Origin: Micromonospora cabrerizensis
GTDB taxonomy: Bacteria > Actinomycetota > Actinomycetes > Mycobacteriales > Micromonosporaceae
Direction of reading: 5' to 3'
DNA length: 64,000 nt
Assembly (NCBI RefSeq): GCF_022230955.1
Contig: NZ_JAKKFI010000050.1
Location: 62,001-126,000, forward strand
The notes under the pieces were generated by a model. It did not search any database. It saw only the letters and a program-made list of their open reading frames with translations, and was not told the DNA's origin. Position 1 is the stretch's first letter, and every line of letters begins with the position of its first letter. The translations under genes and the position numbers were made by a program. This document shows, piece after piece, positions 8,188 through 16,477 of the stretch.

Positions 8188-8257
8188 GCCGGCGTCCCGG
8201 CCCGATCGGCCCGGGGTGGTCTCGCCCCTCTCAGCAACTGGTCGTACCCTTCGGCGG

Positions 8258-9550
8258 GTGACTGACGGGGTGCAGCAGCCAGCACCACGGCGGCTCTGGC
8301 CGCTGTGGACGGTGCTCGTGGTGGTCTTCCTGCTGCTGGGCTGCGGCCTGCCGGCGCTGCTCGTCGTCGGGGTGATCCGGGAGAACGGCGTTCGGTCCAC
8401 GTTCAGCCGGGCCGGCGTCTCGACGGCCGACGATCCCGCCACCGCGGCGGCCCGAGGTCTGGCCGACCGGATGACCGCCCAGCTCCAACGGCAGTCCACG
8501 GCCCTGCTCGGTGGTGACCGCGCCGGGTTCCTCGCCGTCGCCGACCCCGCCGCGCACGGCGACCTGCGCCGACGCTTCGCCGCACTACGCGAGCTGAAGG
8601 TGACCGTGTGGCGGGCCGAGCCGAGCGGCCTGCCCGCGCCGATCACCGACAAGCCGGGCGAGTGGCGGCTCCTGGTGCGTTTCCAGTACTGCTTCGTCGC
8701 ACCGAACTGCCGGCCCAGCCCGGTGCTGATCGGCACCCGCTGGCGGGAGAACGGCGACCAGCCCCGGTTGGTCGCCGTGGAGGAATCCAAGTCGGTGGAG
8801 ACCGGCACCCGACCCTGGGAGATCAGCGACCTGGCCGTGGTGGTCGGCGCGCGGACCATCGTCGCCACCACCCCGGCGCTGCGCGGCAAGCTGCCCGGCC
8901 TGCTCGCCCAGGCCGAGGCCGCGGCCAAGGTCGCCGACGGGTACGTGGTGCCCGGGTCACCGCCGCCGGACCGCTACCGGATCTTCTACGCCGGTCGTAA
9001 CGAGTGGAAACGCTGGTACGGCGGCGACCGACCAGAATGGACCGGCGGTTACGCGGTGACCGTGGGCGGCGGCCATCACGAGGTGGTGCTCAACGCCGAC
9101 GGGCTCTCCAGCAGTGGCACCGACGACCTGCTCCGGCACGAGTTGACCCACGCGGCCTCACTGCCCGAGCGTGGCTACCCGGGCAAGGCGACCTGGTGGC
9201 TGGTGGAGGGGCTGGCCGAGTTCGCCGGGGCCGGCGGCCAGGCCGTCGACCGGTACGAGGGGATCGCCGAGGTCCGCAAACTGGTCCGGGGCGGTTGGGA
9301 CGGCAGGTTGGAGGGCGTCAACCCCGCCGACGACGCCTCCGCCGAGCGGGTCGGCGGCAGCTACGGTGTCGGTTACCTGGCCGTCCGGCACCTCGTCGAC
9401 CGGTACGGGCCGCAGCGGCTGCTCGCCTTCTTCAAGTCCGTCGTGCACGACCGCAAGACCCTCGACGTGGCCGCCGAGCAGGCGTTCGGCGAGCAGTGGT
9501 CGACGCTGCACGACGAGTGCGTCGCGTACGTCCGCGCCGCCACCGCCTGA
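8258..9550 (+). CDS. Membrane-anchored metallopeptidase-like protein (peptidase MA type)
   Basis: A 430-residue protein with one N-terminal transmembrane segment (residues 14-38, WPLWTVLVVVFLLLGCG...) and a large outer domain. The zinc signature HELTH lies at residues 294-298, and EGLAEF follows at 317, giving the glutamate third ligand at gluzincin spacing. This matches the peptidase_MA-like group found in actinobacteria. The middle domain (residues 60-260) looks like a globular NTF2/cystatin-type region with no catalytic motif. GTG at 8258 gives a sensible signal-anchor start. It stands alone and is followed by a perfect 25-bp-arm hairpin. Substrate unknown; activity is inferred from the zinc ligands. 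Confidence 0.75.
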   Translation: MTDGVQQPAPRRLWPLWTVLVVVFLLLGCGLPALLVVGVIRENGVRSTFSRAGVSTADDPATAAARGLADRMTAQLQRQSTALLGGDRAGFLAVADPAAHGDLRRRFAALRELKVTVWRAEPSGLPAPITDKPGEWRLLVRFQYCFVAPNCRPSPVLIGTRWRENGDQPRLVAVEESKSVETGTRPWEISDLAVVVGARTIVATTPALRGKLPGLLAQAEAAAKVADGYVVPGSPPPDRYRIFYAGRNEWKRWYGGDRPEWTGGYAVTVGGGHHEVVLNADGLSSSGTDDLLRHELTHAASLPERGYPGKATWWLVEGLAEFAGAGGQAVDRYEGIAEVRKLVRGGWDGRLEGVNPADDASAERVGGSYGVGYLAVRHLVDRYGPQRLLAFFKSVVHDRKTLDVAAEQAFGEQWSTLHDECVAYVRAATA

Positions 9551-9601
9551 CGTTTGCACCCGCGTCGCCGGCACCGATTCGCTGGTCCAGCCCGGGTCCG
9601 A

Positions 9602-9654
9602 CGAGATCTTGGACAGTTTCCGTTCGGCTCGAACGGAAACTGTCCAAGATCTCG
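9602..9654. repeat. Perfect 25-bp-arm palindrome (copy 1 of an intergenic repeat)
   Basis: Bases 9602-9626 are the exact reverse complement of 9630-9654, with a 3-base loop. The core of the left arm is ATCTTGGACAGTTTCCGT. The same core, in the same palindromic arrangement, occurs again at 57825-57869. Placed 51 bases after the metallopeptidase stop it could also terminate transcription, but the presence of a second copy far away marks it as a dispersed repeat. Confidence 0.85.
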
Positions 9655-9755
9655 CCGAGCGGGCGTTGCCGTACCTCGTTCGGATGGTGACAGGCGCTGG
9701 TGCGGCGTTGTCGGGTGAACGCGGTCGCCGGGACGGCGGGTCGTACCATCGATGG

Positions 9756-11147
9756 GTGCGCCGCCCTCAGTTGCCGCGGCCCGCCAGCACCACGCGGCCC
9801 CGCCTGCTCATCGCCCTGACCGCCGTCGCCGTCCTCACCGCCACCACCGCCGCCTCCTGCGGTGACGAGCAGCCGCCGGTCGCGCTCGCCTCGGCAGCCC
9901 GCAACCCGGTCAGCGAGGTGATCGACGCGCCGGCGACGGTGACCGCCCGGGCCGCCGCCACCCTCACCGCCCCCGCCGACGGCACGCTGTCCAGCCTGCG
10001 CGTCCAACCGGGACAGTCGGTCAAGCGTGGCCAGGTTCTCGCCGTGGTCGACTCGCCCCCCGCCCAGCAACGGCTCCGGCAGGCGAAAGAGGCGTTGGAC
10101 GCGGCGAAGCGCGCCGGGCGGGGCGTCTCGACAGGTGACCTGACCGGCAGCCGGCGCGGCACGGACAAGGCCGCGAACGAGGCGTTCGACGCCGCCCGGA
10201 AGGCCGCCGAGAAGATCGCCGACCCGCAGCTCAAGGACGCGTTGCTGACCCAGGTGACGTCCGCCCAGCGGCAGTACGCTGCCGCCGCCCGCAGCGCCGA
10301 CCAGGCCGTCCGCGCGGTGCAGCGGGGGATCAGCGGGCTGAACTCCGCCGTCGGCGCGCTGTCCGCGGCGCAACGTCTCCAGGCCCAGCAGGGGTACGAC
10401 CTGGCGAAGTCGACCGTCGACGCGCTGACCCTGCGCGCTCCGATCGCCGGTGTGGTGCAACCCGGTGGCACCCGGGCCAGCGGCGGCGCGAGCGGCGGCC
10501 TCGCCGGGCTGCTGGAGCAGGCCGGTGGCGCTCAGGCCGCCGGCCTCGACCCGTCGGTGCTGGCCCCCAGCCAGGGCGGGCCGCCGGCCGGGGTGGACGA
10601 CGCGATCGCGGTCGGCGGCCGGGTCACCGCCGGCACGCCGGTGCTGACCGTGGTCGACACCGGGCAGCTGGGGCTGCTGGCCGAGGTGGACGAGACCGAC
10701 GTGCTACTGGTCAGGGCCGGTGTGACCGCCACGGTCGAGTTGGACGCCGTGACCGGCGCCAGCTACGACGCCACCGTGCGCTCGGTCGACGTGCTGCCCA
10801 CCAGCTCCGCGCAGGGCGGGGTCACCTACCGGGTACGCCTCGCACTGGGTGCCGGCAAGCTGGCCGAGGACGAGCCGGCCCCCACCCCACGGCCCGGCAT
10901 GAACGCGATCGTCCACCTGCGGGTCCGCGAGGCCGCCGACGCGGTGACCGTTCCCGCCTCGGCGGTGTTCTCCGCCGACGGCCGCGACGCGGTCTGGGTG
11001 GTCCGCGACGGCAAGGCTGGCCGGGCGGCGGTGACGGTGGGCGTCCAGGGTTCGGATCTGGTGCAGATCCTCAACGGCGTCCAACCCGGTGACCGGATCG
11101 TGGTGCGCGGCACCGACCAGGTGCGCGACGGCCAGGAGGTGCGGTGA
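9756..11147 (+). CDS. HlyD/MacA-type periplasmic adaptor lipoprotein of an ABC exporter
   Basis: The 463-residue product has a signal region ending in a possible lipobox (TAASC near residue 38), then a lipoyl/biotinyl-like half (TLTAPADGTLSSLRVQPGQSVKRGQ), a long coiled-coil hairpin (about residues 105-220), the second lipoyl half (LRAPIAGVVQPGG near 228), a beta-barrel and a membrane-proximal domain ending in GDRIVVRG. This is the MacA/YknX layout. GTG at 9756 is preferred because the product then starts with a basic n-region. The stop overlaps the ATPase GTG by 4 bases. With the next two genes it forms a MacAB/YknXYZ-type exporter, probably for a peptide or small toxic molecule. Confidence 0.85.
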   Translation: MRRPQLPRPASTTRPRLLIALTAVAVLTATTAASCGDEQPPVALASAARNPVSEVIDAPATVTARAAATLTAPADGTLSSLRVQPGQSVKRGQVLAVVDSPPAQQRLRQAKEALDAAKRAGRGVSTGDLTGSRRGTDKAANEAFDAARKAAEKIADPQLKDALLTQVTSAQRQYAAAARSADQAVRAVQRGISGLNSAVGALSAAQRLQAQQGYDLAKSTVDALTLRAPIAGVVQPGGTRASGGASGGLAGLLEQAGGAQAAGLDPSVLAPSQGGPPAGVDDAIAVGGRVTAGTPVLTVVDTGQLGLLAEVDETDVLLVRAGVTATVELDAVTGASYDATVRSVDVLPTSSAQGGVTYRVRLALGAGKLAEDEPAPTPRPGMNAIVHLRVREAADAVTVPASAVFSADGRDAVWVVRDGKAGRAAVTVGVQGSDLVQILNGVQPGDRIVVRGTDQVRDGQEVR

Positions 11148-12271
11148 CCGGCCCTCCGCCGGCGATCGAGGCGGTGGACGTGTCCCGGACGTACGACCTC
11201 GACGGGGTGTCCGTCGAGGCGTTGCGCGGGGTGTCGCTGGTCGTGCAACCGGGGGACTACGTGGCCCTGGTCGGCCCGTCCGGCTCGGGCAAGTCCACGC
11301 TCATGCACCTCCTCGGTGGGCTGGACCGGCCGACCGGCGGCCGCCTGGTGATCGGCGGACGGGACGTCAACGCGCTGACCCCGCCGGAGATGGCCACCCT
11401 GCGCAACGAGACGATCGGCTTCGTCTTCCAGGCGTTCCACCTGCTGCCGCGTACCTCGGCGGTGGAGAACGTGGCCCTGCCCCTGGTCTACCGGGGGGTG
11501 TCGGCCCGGCAGCGCCGGGAGCGGGCGGCGGCGGTGCTCGGCCGGGTCGGCCTCGGGCACCGACTGGACCACCGGCCCAACCAGATGTCCGGCGGTGAGC
11601 AGCAACGCGTCGCCATCGCCCGCGCGCTGGTCACCGAACCGACGGTGCTGCTGGCCGACGAGCCCACCGGCAACCTGGACAGCGTCACCGGCGCGGCGGT
11701 GCTGGAGCTGTTGGAGCGCTTGAACGCGGAGTCCGGGGTGGCGCTGGTGATGGTCACCCACGATCAGGAGGTGGCGGCGCGCGCCCGCCGCCGGATCACG
11801 ATGCGCGACGGCATCGTCGTGGCCGACAGCGCGGCCGCTGGACGCCCGGCAACCGCCGACAGCGCGACCGCTGGACGCCCGGCAACAGCGGACGGCGCCG
11901 CGGCTGGACGCCCGGCAACCGCCGACGGCGCGGCGGCTGGACGCCCGGGAACCGCGGACGGCGAGGACCCCCGCTCCGCCCATGATCGACCGCTGTCCGT
12001 TGATCACGGTCGACCTGCGACACTGGTCCCCGCTCCCAGCGCGGAGCCCCGGTCCGCGTCCGGAAGCGGCCCGGGGCACCCGTCCGGTGGCTCCGGTGGC
12101 GCCGCCGGAGCCACCGGGCGCCTTCCGCGCGAGGCCGACCCGCGCGAGGCCGACCTGGGTGAGGCCGACCTGGGTGAGGCCGACCCGCGCGAGGCCGACC
12201 CGCGCGAGGCCGACCCGCGCGAGGCCGACCCGGGTGAACCCGGGGCCGAGCGGCCCGGAGGTACGACGTGA
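11144..12271 (+). CDS. MacB/LolD-type ABC transporter ATPase with repetitive C-terminal tail
   Basis: Residues 1-228 are a complete ABC ATPase: Walker A GPSGSGKST near 45, Q-loop VFQAFHLLP near 95, signature MSGGEQQR near 147, Walker B VLLADEPTGNLD near 168 and switch histidine VMVTHDQ near 202. The LolD/MacB subfamily ends there. Here about 145 further residues follow, built from an 11-residue repeat (four copies of an A-A-G-R-P-A-T-A-D-G type unit) and seven EADPR/EADLG pentapeptides, encoded by exact DNA tandem repeats. The tail is predicted disordered and strongly charged. The gene overlaps the adaptor upstream and the permease downstream by 4 bases each. Confidence 0.9.
   Translation: MTGPPPAIEAVDVSRTYDLDGVSVEALRGVSLVVQPGDYVALVGPSGSGKSTLMHLLGGLDRPTGGRLVIGGRDVNALTPPEMATLRNETIGFVFQAFHLLPRTSAVENVALPLVYRGVSARQRRERAAAVLGRVGLGHRLDHRPNQMSGGEQQRVAIARALVTEPTVLLADEPTGNLDSVTGAAVLELLERLNAESGVALVMVTHDQEVAARARRRITMRDGIVVADSAAAGRPATADSATAGRPATADGAAAGRPATADGAAAGRPGTADGEDPRSAHDRPLSVDHGRPATLVPAPSAEPRSASGSGPGHPSGGSGGAAGATGRLPREADPREADLGEADLGEADPREADPREADPREADPGEPGAERPGGTT
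11828..11959 (+). repeat. Four tandem copies of a 33-bp unit inside the ATPase gene
   Basis: Units at 11828-11860, 11861-11893, 11894-11926 and 11927-11959, sharing the core CTGGACGCCCGG. They encode the 11-residue repeats of the ATPase tail. The unit length keeps the reading frame, so copy-number change would be tolerated. Confidence 0.85.
12131..12235 (+). repeat. Seven tandem copies of a 15-bp unit inside the ATPase gene
   Basis: Seven consecutive units beginning GAGGCCGACC, ending in CGCGC or TGGGT-type variants, encode EADPR, EADLG or EADPG pentapeptides. Units start at 12131 and repeat every 15 bases. In-frame expansion or contraction would change only tail length. Confidence 0.85.
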
Positions 12272-13452
12272 GGGTCGCCGAGGCGTGGCGGGTGGCGCTG
12301 GACGCCCTACGGGCCAACCGGCTGCGCAGCGCGCTGACCATGCTCGGGGTGATCATCGGGGTGGCCTCGGTGGTCCTGCTGGTGGCCATCGGCACCGGCA
12401 CCAAGCAGAAGGTCGAGCAACAGGTCGAGGGCCTCGGCTCCAACCTGCTGCTGGTCGTCCCCGGCCGGATCGAGGTGGGCAACGCGCCGGTGGTCTCGCC
12501 GCTGACCCTCAAGGACGTGGACGCCGTCACCCGGGTGGTCGGCGACCCGGACCGGGTGGCGGTCACCGTCGCCTCCGGTGCGACCGCGCGAGCCGGCGCC
12601 CGCTCCGATTTCACGACCGTGCAGGGGGTGCTGGAAACCACCCCGGCGGTGTTCACCCGGTCGCTGGCCCGGGGCCGCTACCTCACCGCCACCGACGTGG
12701 ACACCAGCCGGCGGGTGGCGGTGCTCGGCGACTCGGTGGCCCGCGCGCTCTTCCCCGACCGGGACCCGCTCGGCCAGCAGGTGGCGCTGGCCGGGGTGCG
12801 GTTCCGGGTGATCGGCGTGTTCGCGCCGCTGGGGCAGAGCCTCGGCGTCGACCGGGACGACGAGGTGCACATACCGGTGACCGCCGCGCAGCGACTCTGG
12901 GGCACCCAGCGGGTGGACGGCATCGCGGTGAAGGCACCCGACCGGGAGCGCATCGACGAGCTGGGCGAACGGATCGTCGCCGAGCTGAACCGCCGCCACC
13001 CAGACACCGAGTTCAGTGCGGTCACCCAGCAGCAGATCCTCGGTGTGCTCGGCGACATCCTCGGCGTCCTCACCGGCGTACTGGCTGCCATCGCCGGTAT
13101 CTCGTTGCTCGTCGGCGGCGTCGGCGTCTCCAACATCATGCTGGTCAGCGTCCGGGAACGGACCAGGGAGATCGGGCTGCGCAAGGCCGTCGGCGCGCGC
13201 CCCCGCGACATCGGGGTGCAGTTCCTGCTCGAAGCGGTGCTGCTCACCACGATCGGCGGGCTGACCGGGATGGCACTGGGCGTGGGGACCGCCCTGCTGG
13301 TCAACGCGCTGTCGCCAATCCCCGCCGCGATCACCTGGTGGTCGCTGGCGCTCGCCTTCGGCGTCTCGGCGGTGGTGGGCATCGTCTTCGGGGTCGTGCC
13401 CGCACAGCGCGCCGGCCGTCTCGACCCGGTGGTCGCGCTGCGCGCCGAATAG
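12268..13452 (+). CDS. MacB-type ABC transporter permease (FtsX domain)
   Basis: The 394-residue membrane protein has the MacB/YknZ layout: TM1 at about residues 22-42 (ALTMLGVIIGVASVVLLVAIG), a large extracytoplasmic domain (residues 45-265), then three TM segments in the FtsX-like C-terminal region (around 270-295, 318-345, 355-380). The motif GGVGVSNIMLVSVRERTREIGLRKAVGARP is characteristic. GTG at 12268 overlaps the ATPase stop, so stoichiometric translation is expected. It completes a three-gene export operon; cargo unknown. No terminator is obvious just after the stop. Confidence 0.9.
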   Translation: MRVAEAWRVALDALRANRLRSALTMLGVIIGVASVVLLVAIGTGTKQKVEQQVEGLGSNLLLVVPGRIEVGNAPVVSPLTLKDVDAVTRVVGDPDRVAVTVASGATARAGARSDFTTVQGVLETTPAVFTRSLARGRYLTATDVDTSRRVAVLGDSVARALFPDRDPLGQQVALAGVRFRVIGVFAPLGQSLGVDRDDEVHIPVTAAQRLWGTQRVDGIAVKAPDRERIDELGERIVAELNRRHPDTEFSAVTQQQILGVLGDILGVLTGVLAAIAGISLLVGGVGVSNIMLVSVRERTREIGLRKAVGARPRDIGVQFLLEAVLLTTIGGLTGMALGVGTALLVNALSPIPAAITWWSLALAFGVSAVVGIVFGVVPAQRAGRLDPVVALRAE

Positions 13453-13663
13453 CAGCGTTGGAGCAACCGGACGGCGGGCGCAGGCGGGCGGATACCGGGA
13501 GCACGGATCGGGTGAACCGGCGATCGAAACATGATCAGTTGTACGAAGGGATCGCGCCGGTCACAACCGCCCCGCTACCGTACTGGTAACACGCGCGTCG
13601 CCGGCCCGGCCCGGAGCATCCGTCGGGTTGACACGCGCCGGGCATGGGATGGGTCGGTGAGCC

Positions 13664-13873
13664 ATGGCCGGGTCGCAGTCCGACGGACGGCTGTCGGAGG
13701 TCAAGTTCCTGACCGTTGCCGAGGTGGCGACGGTCATGCGGGTGTCGAAGATGACGGTCTATCGACTGGTGCACAGCGGTGAGCTCACCGCCGTCCGGGT
13801 CGGCCGCTCATTCCGGGTGCCCGAGCATGCGGTGCACGAATATCTCCGGGGTGCTTTTCAGGAAACCGCCTGA
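13664..13873 (+). CDS. Small excisionase/MerR-type helix-turn-helix protein (Rv0500A-like)
   Basis: A 69-residue protein that is almost entirely a winged helix-turn-helix of the excisionase (HTH_17) type: FLTVAEVATVMRVSKMTVYRLVHSGELTAVRVGRSFRVPEHAVHEYL at residues 15-61. Although such domains are found in phage excisionases, this gene sits in the conserved block ahead of bS22, an SDR and a PlsC-like acyltransferase, the same context as Rv0500A, so it is a chromosomal regulator. ATG at 13664 is used (GTG at 13658 is also possible). A TTGACA hexamer lies upstream at 13628-13633, but no convincing -10 is at the expected distance. Confidence 0.85.
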   Translation: MAGSQSDGRLSEVKFLTVAEVATVMRVSKMTVYRLVHSGELTAVRVGRSFRVPEHAVHEYLRGAFQETA

Positions 13874-14087
13874 CCCACCGTTCCGCCCTTCAGATGCCAC
13901 CTAACCGGCATCGACGGGGGCGCGTTGGTCCGGCTGACGCTCTCCGGCTACCCTGGAGCCCGACCGAGACCCCACCGGTGCGCCCCGCCGCCCAGACTGG
14001 TCCGGTCCGTTGTCCGCAAGCGGTCGCCGTCGCCACCTGCGTGGTGTCATCCGGTCCGCCCCGAACGTTGTATCGAAAGGCTGTCGT

Positions 14088-14189
14088 ATGGGCTCGGTGG
14101 TCAAGAAGCGCCGTAAGCGCATGGCTAAGAAGAAGCACCGCAAGCTGCTGCGCAAGACCCGCGTCCAGCGTCGCCGTCTCGGCAAGTGA
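14088..14189 (+). CDS. 33-residue basic ribosomal protein bS22 (AURKAIP1/COX24 domain)
   Basis: The short frame encodes 33 residues, [16 protein letters not shown] followed by a basic tail ending RRRLGK. It is nearly identical to the mycobacterial Rv0500B product, the bS22 protein located near the decoding centre of the 30S subunit. It is too short for usual ORF thresholds and is easily missed. It sits between the HTH gene and the SDR gene as in mycobacteria. A promoter-like pair TTGGTC (13925-13930) and TACCCT (13949-13954), 18 bases apart, lies about 130 bases upstream, and a hairpin follows the stop, so it is probably its own strongly expressed transcript. Confidence 0.95.
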   Translation: MGSVVKKRRKRMAKKKHRKLLRKTRVQRRRLGK

Positions 14190-14193
14190 TCGC

Positions 14194-14214
14194 CGCCGGG
14201 CTGACTGCCCGGCG
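14194..14214 (+). terminator. Hairpin after the bS22 gene
   Basis: CGCCGGGC at 14194-14201 pairs with GCCCGGCG at 14207-14214 around TGACT. It begins 5 bases after the bS22 stop and would isolate this small transcript from the SDR gene downstream. Confidence 0.65.
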
Positions 14215-14311
14215 TTCGGCGTCACTTGCCAAACTGTCGACCCCCGGAGGCTCAGGTGATCAGGCCGCGGTCGTCCCGGCTCGGTCCATCCTGCCGGGGT
14301 AGGTGCGTCAG

Positions 14312-15388
14312 ATGACCCCCGGTGGCACCTCAGGTGCTCCGGGGGTCGTCGTCGTCACCGGGGTCGGCCGCTATCTGGGTGCCCACGTGGCGGCACGACT
14401 CGCCGCCGACCCGCGGATCGAGCGGGTCATCGGGGTGGACGCACCAGACTCGGGCACCGAGTTCACCGACCTGCTTGACCGGGTCGAACGGATCCGCGTC
14501 GACAACGACTCGCTCGGTGGGCTCCTCGCCGACCTGGACGTCGACGCGGTGGTGCACCTCGCGCTGGTCAGCTCTCCCGACCCGCAGCACGGTGGCCGGT
14601 CGGCCATGAAGGACCAGAACGTCATCGGCACCATGCACCTGCTGGCCGCCTGCCAACGGGCACCCCGGCTCCGCAAGATCGTGGTCCGCTCGTCCACCGC
14701 CGCGTACGGGGTGTCGTTCCGGGACCCGGCGGTCTTCACCGAGGAGACCGAACCGCGCGAGGTCCCGCGCGGCGGTTTCGGCCGCGACATCCTCGACCTC
14801 GAGGGGTACGTCCGTGGCTTCCGGCGCCGCCGGTCCGACGTCACCGCCACGGTGCTGCGCTTCGCGCCGTTCATCGGCTCGACCGCCGACACCACGTTGA
14901 CCCGCTACTTCGCGCAGCCGTTCGTGCCGACCGTCTTCGGCCGTGACCCCCGTCTGCAGTTCCTGCACTTCGACGACGCGTTGGAGGTGCTGCACCGGTC
15001 GATCGTGGAAGATCACCCGGGCACCTACAACGTCGCCGGCCCGGGGGTGTTGTCGCTGTCCCAGGCGATCCGGCGAGCCGGCCGGGTGGCCGTGCCGGTG
15101 TTGGAACCGGGTCTCTCCGGTGCCGCCGCGCTGGCCCGCACCATGGGCTTCGGCCGCTACGGCCTGGACCAGGTCGACCTCTTCGTGCACGGCCGGGTGG
15201 TCGACACGAGCCGACTTGAGCAGGAGTACGGTTTCACACCCCGCTCCACCGCCAAGGCGTTCGAGGACTTCATCCGCGCCCACCAGGGTGGGGTGGTGGT
15301 CACCCGGGGTCAGTTGGCCGTCGCCGAGCAACTCGTCCTGGACGGCATCCGGCAGGTCCGTTCCGCAGTTCAGGAGCGGCCCTCATGA
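14312..15388 (+). CDS. NAD-dependent epimerase/dehydratase, extended SDR (GalE2/Rv0501-like)
   Basis: An extended short-chain dehydrogenase of about 358 residues. The Rossmann glycine motif VVTGVGRYLGAHVA is near residue 16, followed by an acidic residue in VIGVDAPD; a serine-threonine stretch VRSSTAAYG near 129 replaces part of the catalytic triad seen in sugar epimerases. The C-terminal half is divergent. I prefer ATG at 14312 because AGGTG lies 6 bases upstream; GTG at 14303 would add three residues. Its stop overlaps the start of the acyltransferase by 4 bases. The pair matches Rv0501-Rv0502, suggesting a joint role in lipid or envelope metabolism, but the substrate is unknown. Confidence 0.87.
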   Translation: MTPGGTSGAPGVVVVTGVGRYLGAHVAARLAADPRIERVIGVDAPDSGTEFTDLLDRVERIRVDNDSLGGLLADLDVDAVVHLALVSSPDPQHGGRSAMKDQNVIGTMHLLAACQRAPRLRKIVVRSSTAAYGVSFRDPAVFTEETEPREVPRGGFGRDILDLEGYVRGFRRRRSDVTATVLRFAPFIGSTADTTLTRYFAQPFVPTVFGRDPRLQFLHFDDALEVLHRSIVEDHPGTYNVAGPGVLSLSQAIRRAGRVAVPVLEPGLSGAAALARTMGFGRYGLDQVDLFVHGRVVDTSRLEQEYGFTPRSTAKAFEDFIRAHQGGVVVTRGQLAVAEQLVLDGIRQVRSAVQERPS

Positions 15389-16476
15389 GCGGGCCGGCGG
15401 AGGGGCGTGACCCGCAGGGGGTCGGGCGTTTCGACGTACCCCAGCAGCCGCCCGCGCCGGACGCGGAGCCGGCGCGGCGCAACGGGCACCGGCCGACGGC
15501 GCAGGTCGCCCCGACCCCGACGCCCACGCCGGCCGACGAGGTCGACACCGCGGCCACCGACGAGCCCGTCGCGACGGACACGGGCGATGCCTCGACGCCG
15601 GGTGGCACCCCGCCGGCGGTGGCGGACCGGCCGGGGGACCACTGGGACCGCAAGGTCGCGAACGGCCTGGCGTTCCTGCGCCGACGGCTCGCGGGCGACT
15701 ACGAGGTCGACGAGTTCGGCTTCGACTCGGAGTTGACCGACGCGGTCTTCCACCCGCTGCTGCGGCTGCTCTACCGGGACTGGTTCCGCACCGAGGTCAG
15801 CGGGGTGGAGCACGTGCCGGTCGACGGGCCCGCCCTGGTGGTCGGCAACCACTCGGGGACGGTGGCGCTGGACGCGTTGATCCTCTCGGCGGCGCTGCAC
15901 GACAAGCACCCTGCCCACCGCTACCTTCGGCTGCTCGGCGCCGACCTGGTCTTCCGGATGCCGGTGGTCTCCGAGCTCGCCCGCAAGACCGGTGGCACGG
16001 TGGCCTGCAACCCCGACGCGGAGCGGCTGCTCGGCGGGGGAGACCTGGTCGGTGTGTTCCCCGAGGGCTTCAAGGGGATCGGCAAGCTCTACGCCGACCG
16101 GTACAAGCTGCAACGGTTCGGGCGGGGCGGGTTCGTCTCGGCGGCGCTGCGCACCGGCACCCCGATCGTGCCGGTCGCCATCGTCGGTGGCGAGGAGATC
16201 TACCCGATGCTCGCCGACATCAAGCCCCTGGCGCGGCTGCTCAAGCTGCCCTACTTCCCGGTCACGCCGACCTTCCCGTGGCTCGGCCCGCTGGGCATGG
16301 TGCCGCTCCCCAGCAAGTGGCTGATCGAGTTCTGCCCGCCGATCCCGACCGCCCACCTGACCGACTCGGCGGACGACCCGCTGGTGGTGTTCAACCTCGC
16401 CGACCAGGTGCGGGAGACCATCCAGCAGACCGTGCACACGTTGCTGGAGCGACGGCCCGACCCGTTCGGCCCCTGA
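15385..16476 (+). CDS. PlsC-like 1-acyl-glycerol-3-phosphate acyltransferase family protein
   Basis: The 363-residue protein has an 85-residue proline/threonine-rich, probably disordered N-terminus and a lysophospholipid acyltransferase domain. The catalytic block NHSGTVALD (H-x4-5-D) is near residue 153, and the phosphate-binding FPEGFKGIGK near 226. Such enzymes move acyl groups to lysophosphatidate or related acceptors at the inner membrane face. ATG at 15385 overlaps the SDR stop (ATGA). It is convergent with the HAD gene, whose stop lies only 2 bases away. The extended N-terminus is typical of the actinobacterial (Rv0502-like) subgroup. Confidence 0.88.
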   Translation: MSGPAEGRDPQGVGRFDVPQQPPAPDAEPARRNGHRPTAQVAPTPTPTPADEVDTAATDEPVATDTGDASTPGGTPPAVADRPGDHWDRKVANGLAFLRRRLAGDYEVDEFGFDSELTDAVFHPLLRLLYRDWFRTEVSGVEHVPVDGPALVVGNHSGTVALDALILSAALHDKHPAHRYLRLLGADLVFRMPVVSELARKTGGTVACNPDAERLLGGGDLVGVFPEGFKGIGKLYADRYKLQRFGRGGFVSAALRTGTPIVPVAIVGGEEIYPMLADIKPLARLLKLPYFPVTPTFPWLGPLGMVPLPSKWLIEFCPPIPTAHLTDSADDPLVVFNLADQVRETIQQTVHTLLERRPDPFGP

Positions 16477-16477
16477 G

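Noticed and set aside
9620..9660. tRNA T-arm-like GTTCGGCTCGAAC
   Set aside because: It is the loop region of a perfect palindrome; no acceptor, D or anticodon arms are present.
10826..12079. 417-residue minus-strand ORF across the exporter operon
   Set aside because: Shadow frame of the MacAB-type genes created by high GC; no family features and inconsistent with the clear plus-strand operon.
13628..13655. TTGACA -35 promoter for the small HTH gene
   Set aside because: The hexamer is good but no acceptable -10 occurs at 16-18 bases; left as a note only.
13664..13873. Prophage or integrative-element excisionase
   Set aside because: Although of HTH_17 type, it sits in the conserved Rv0500A-like neighbourhood with bS22 and GalE2-like genes and no integrase or att site.
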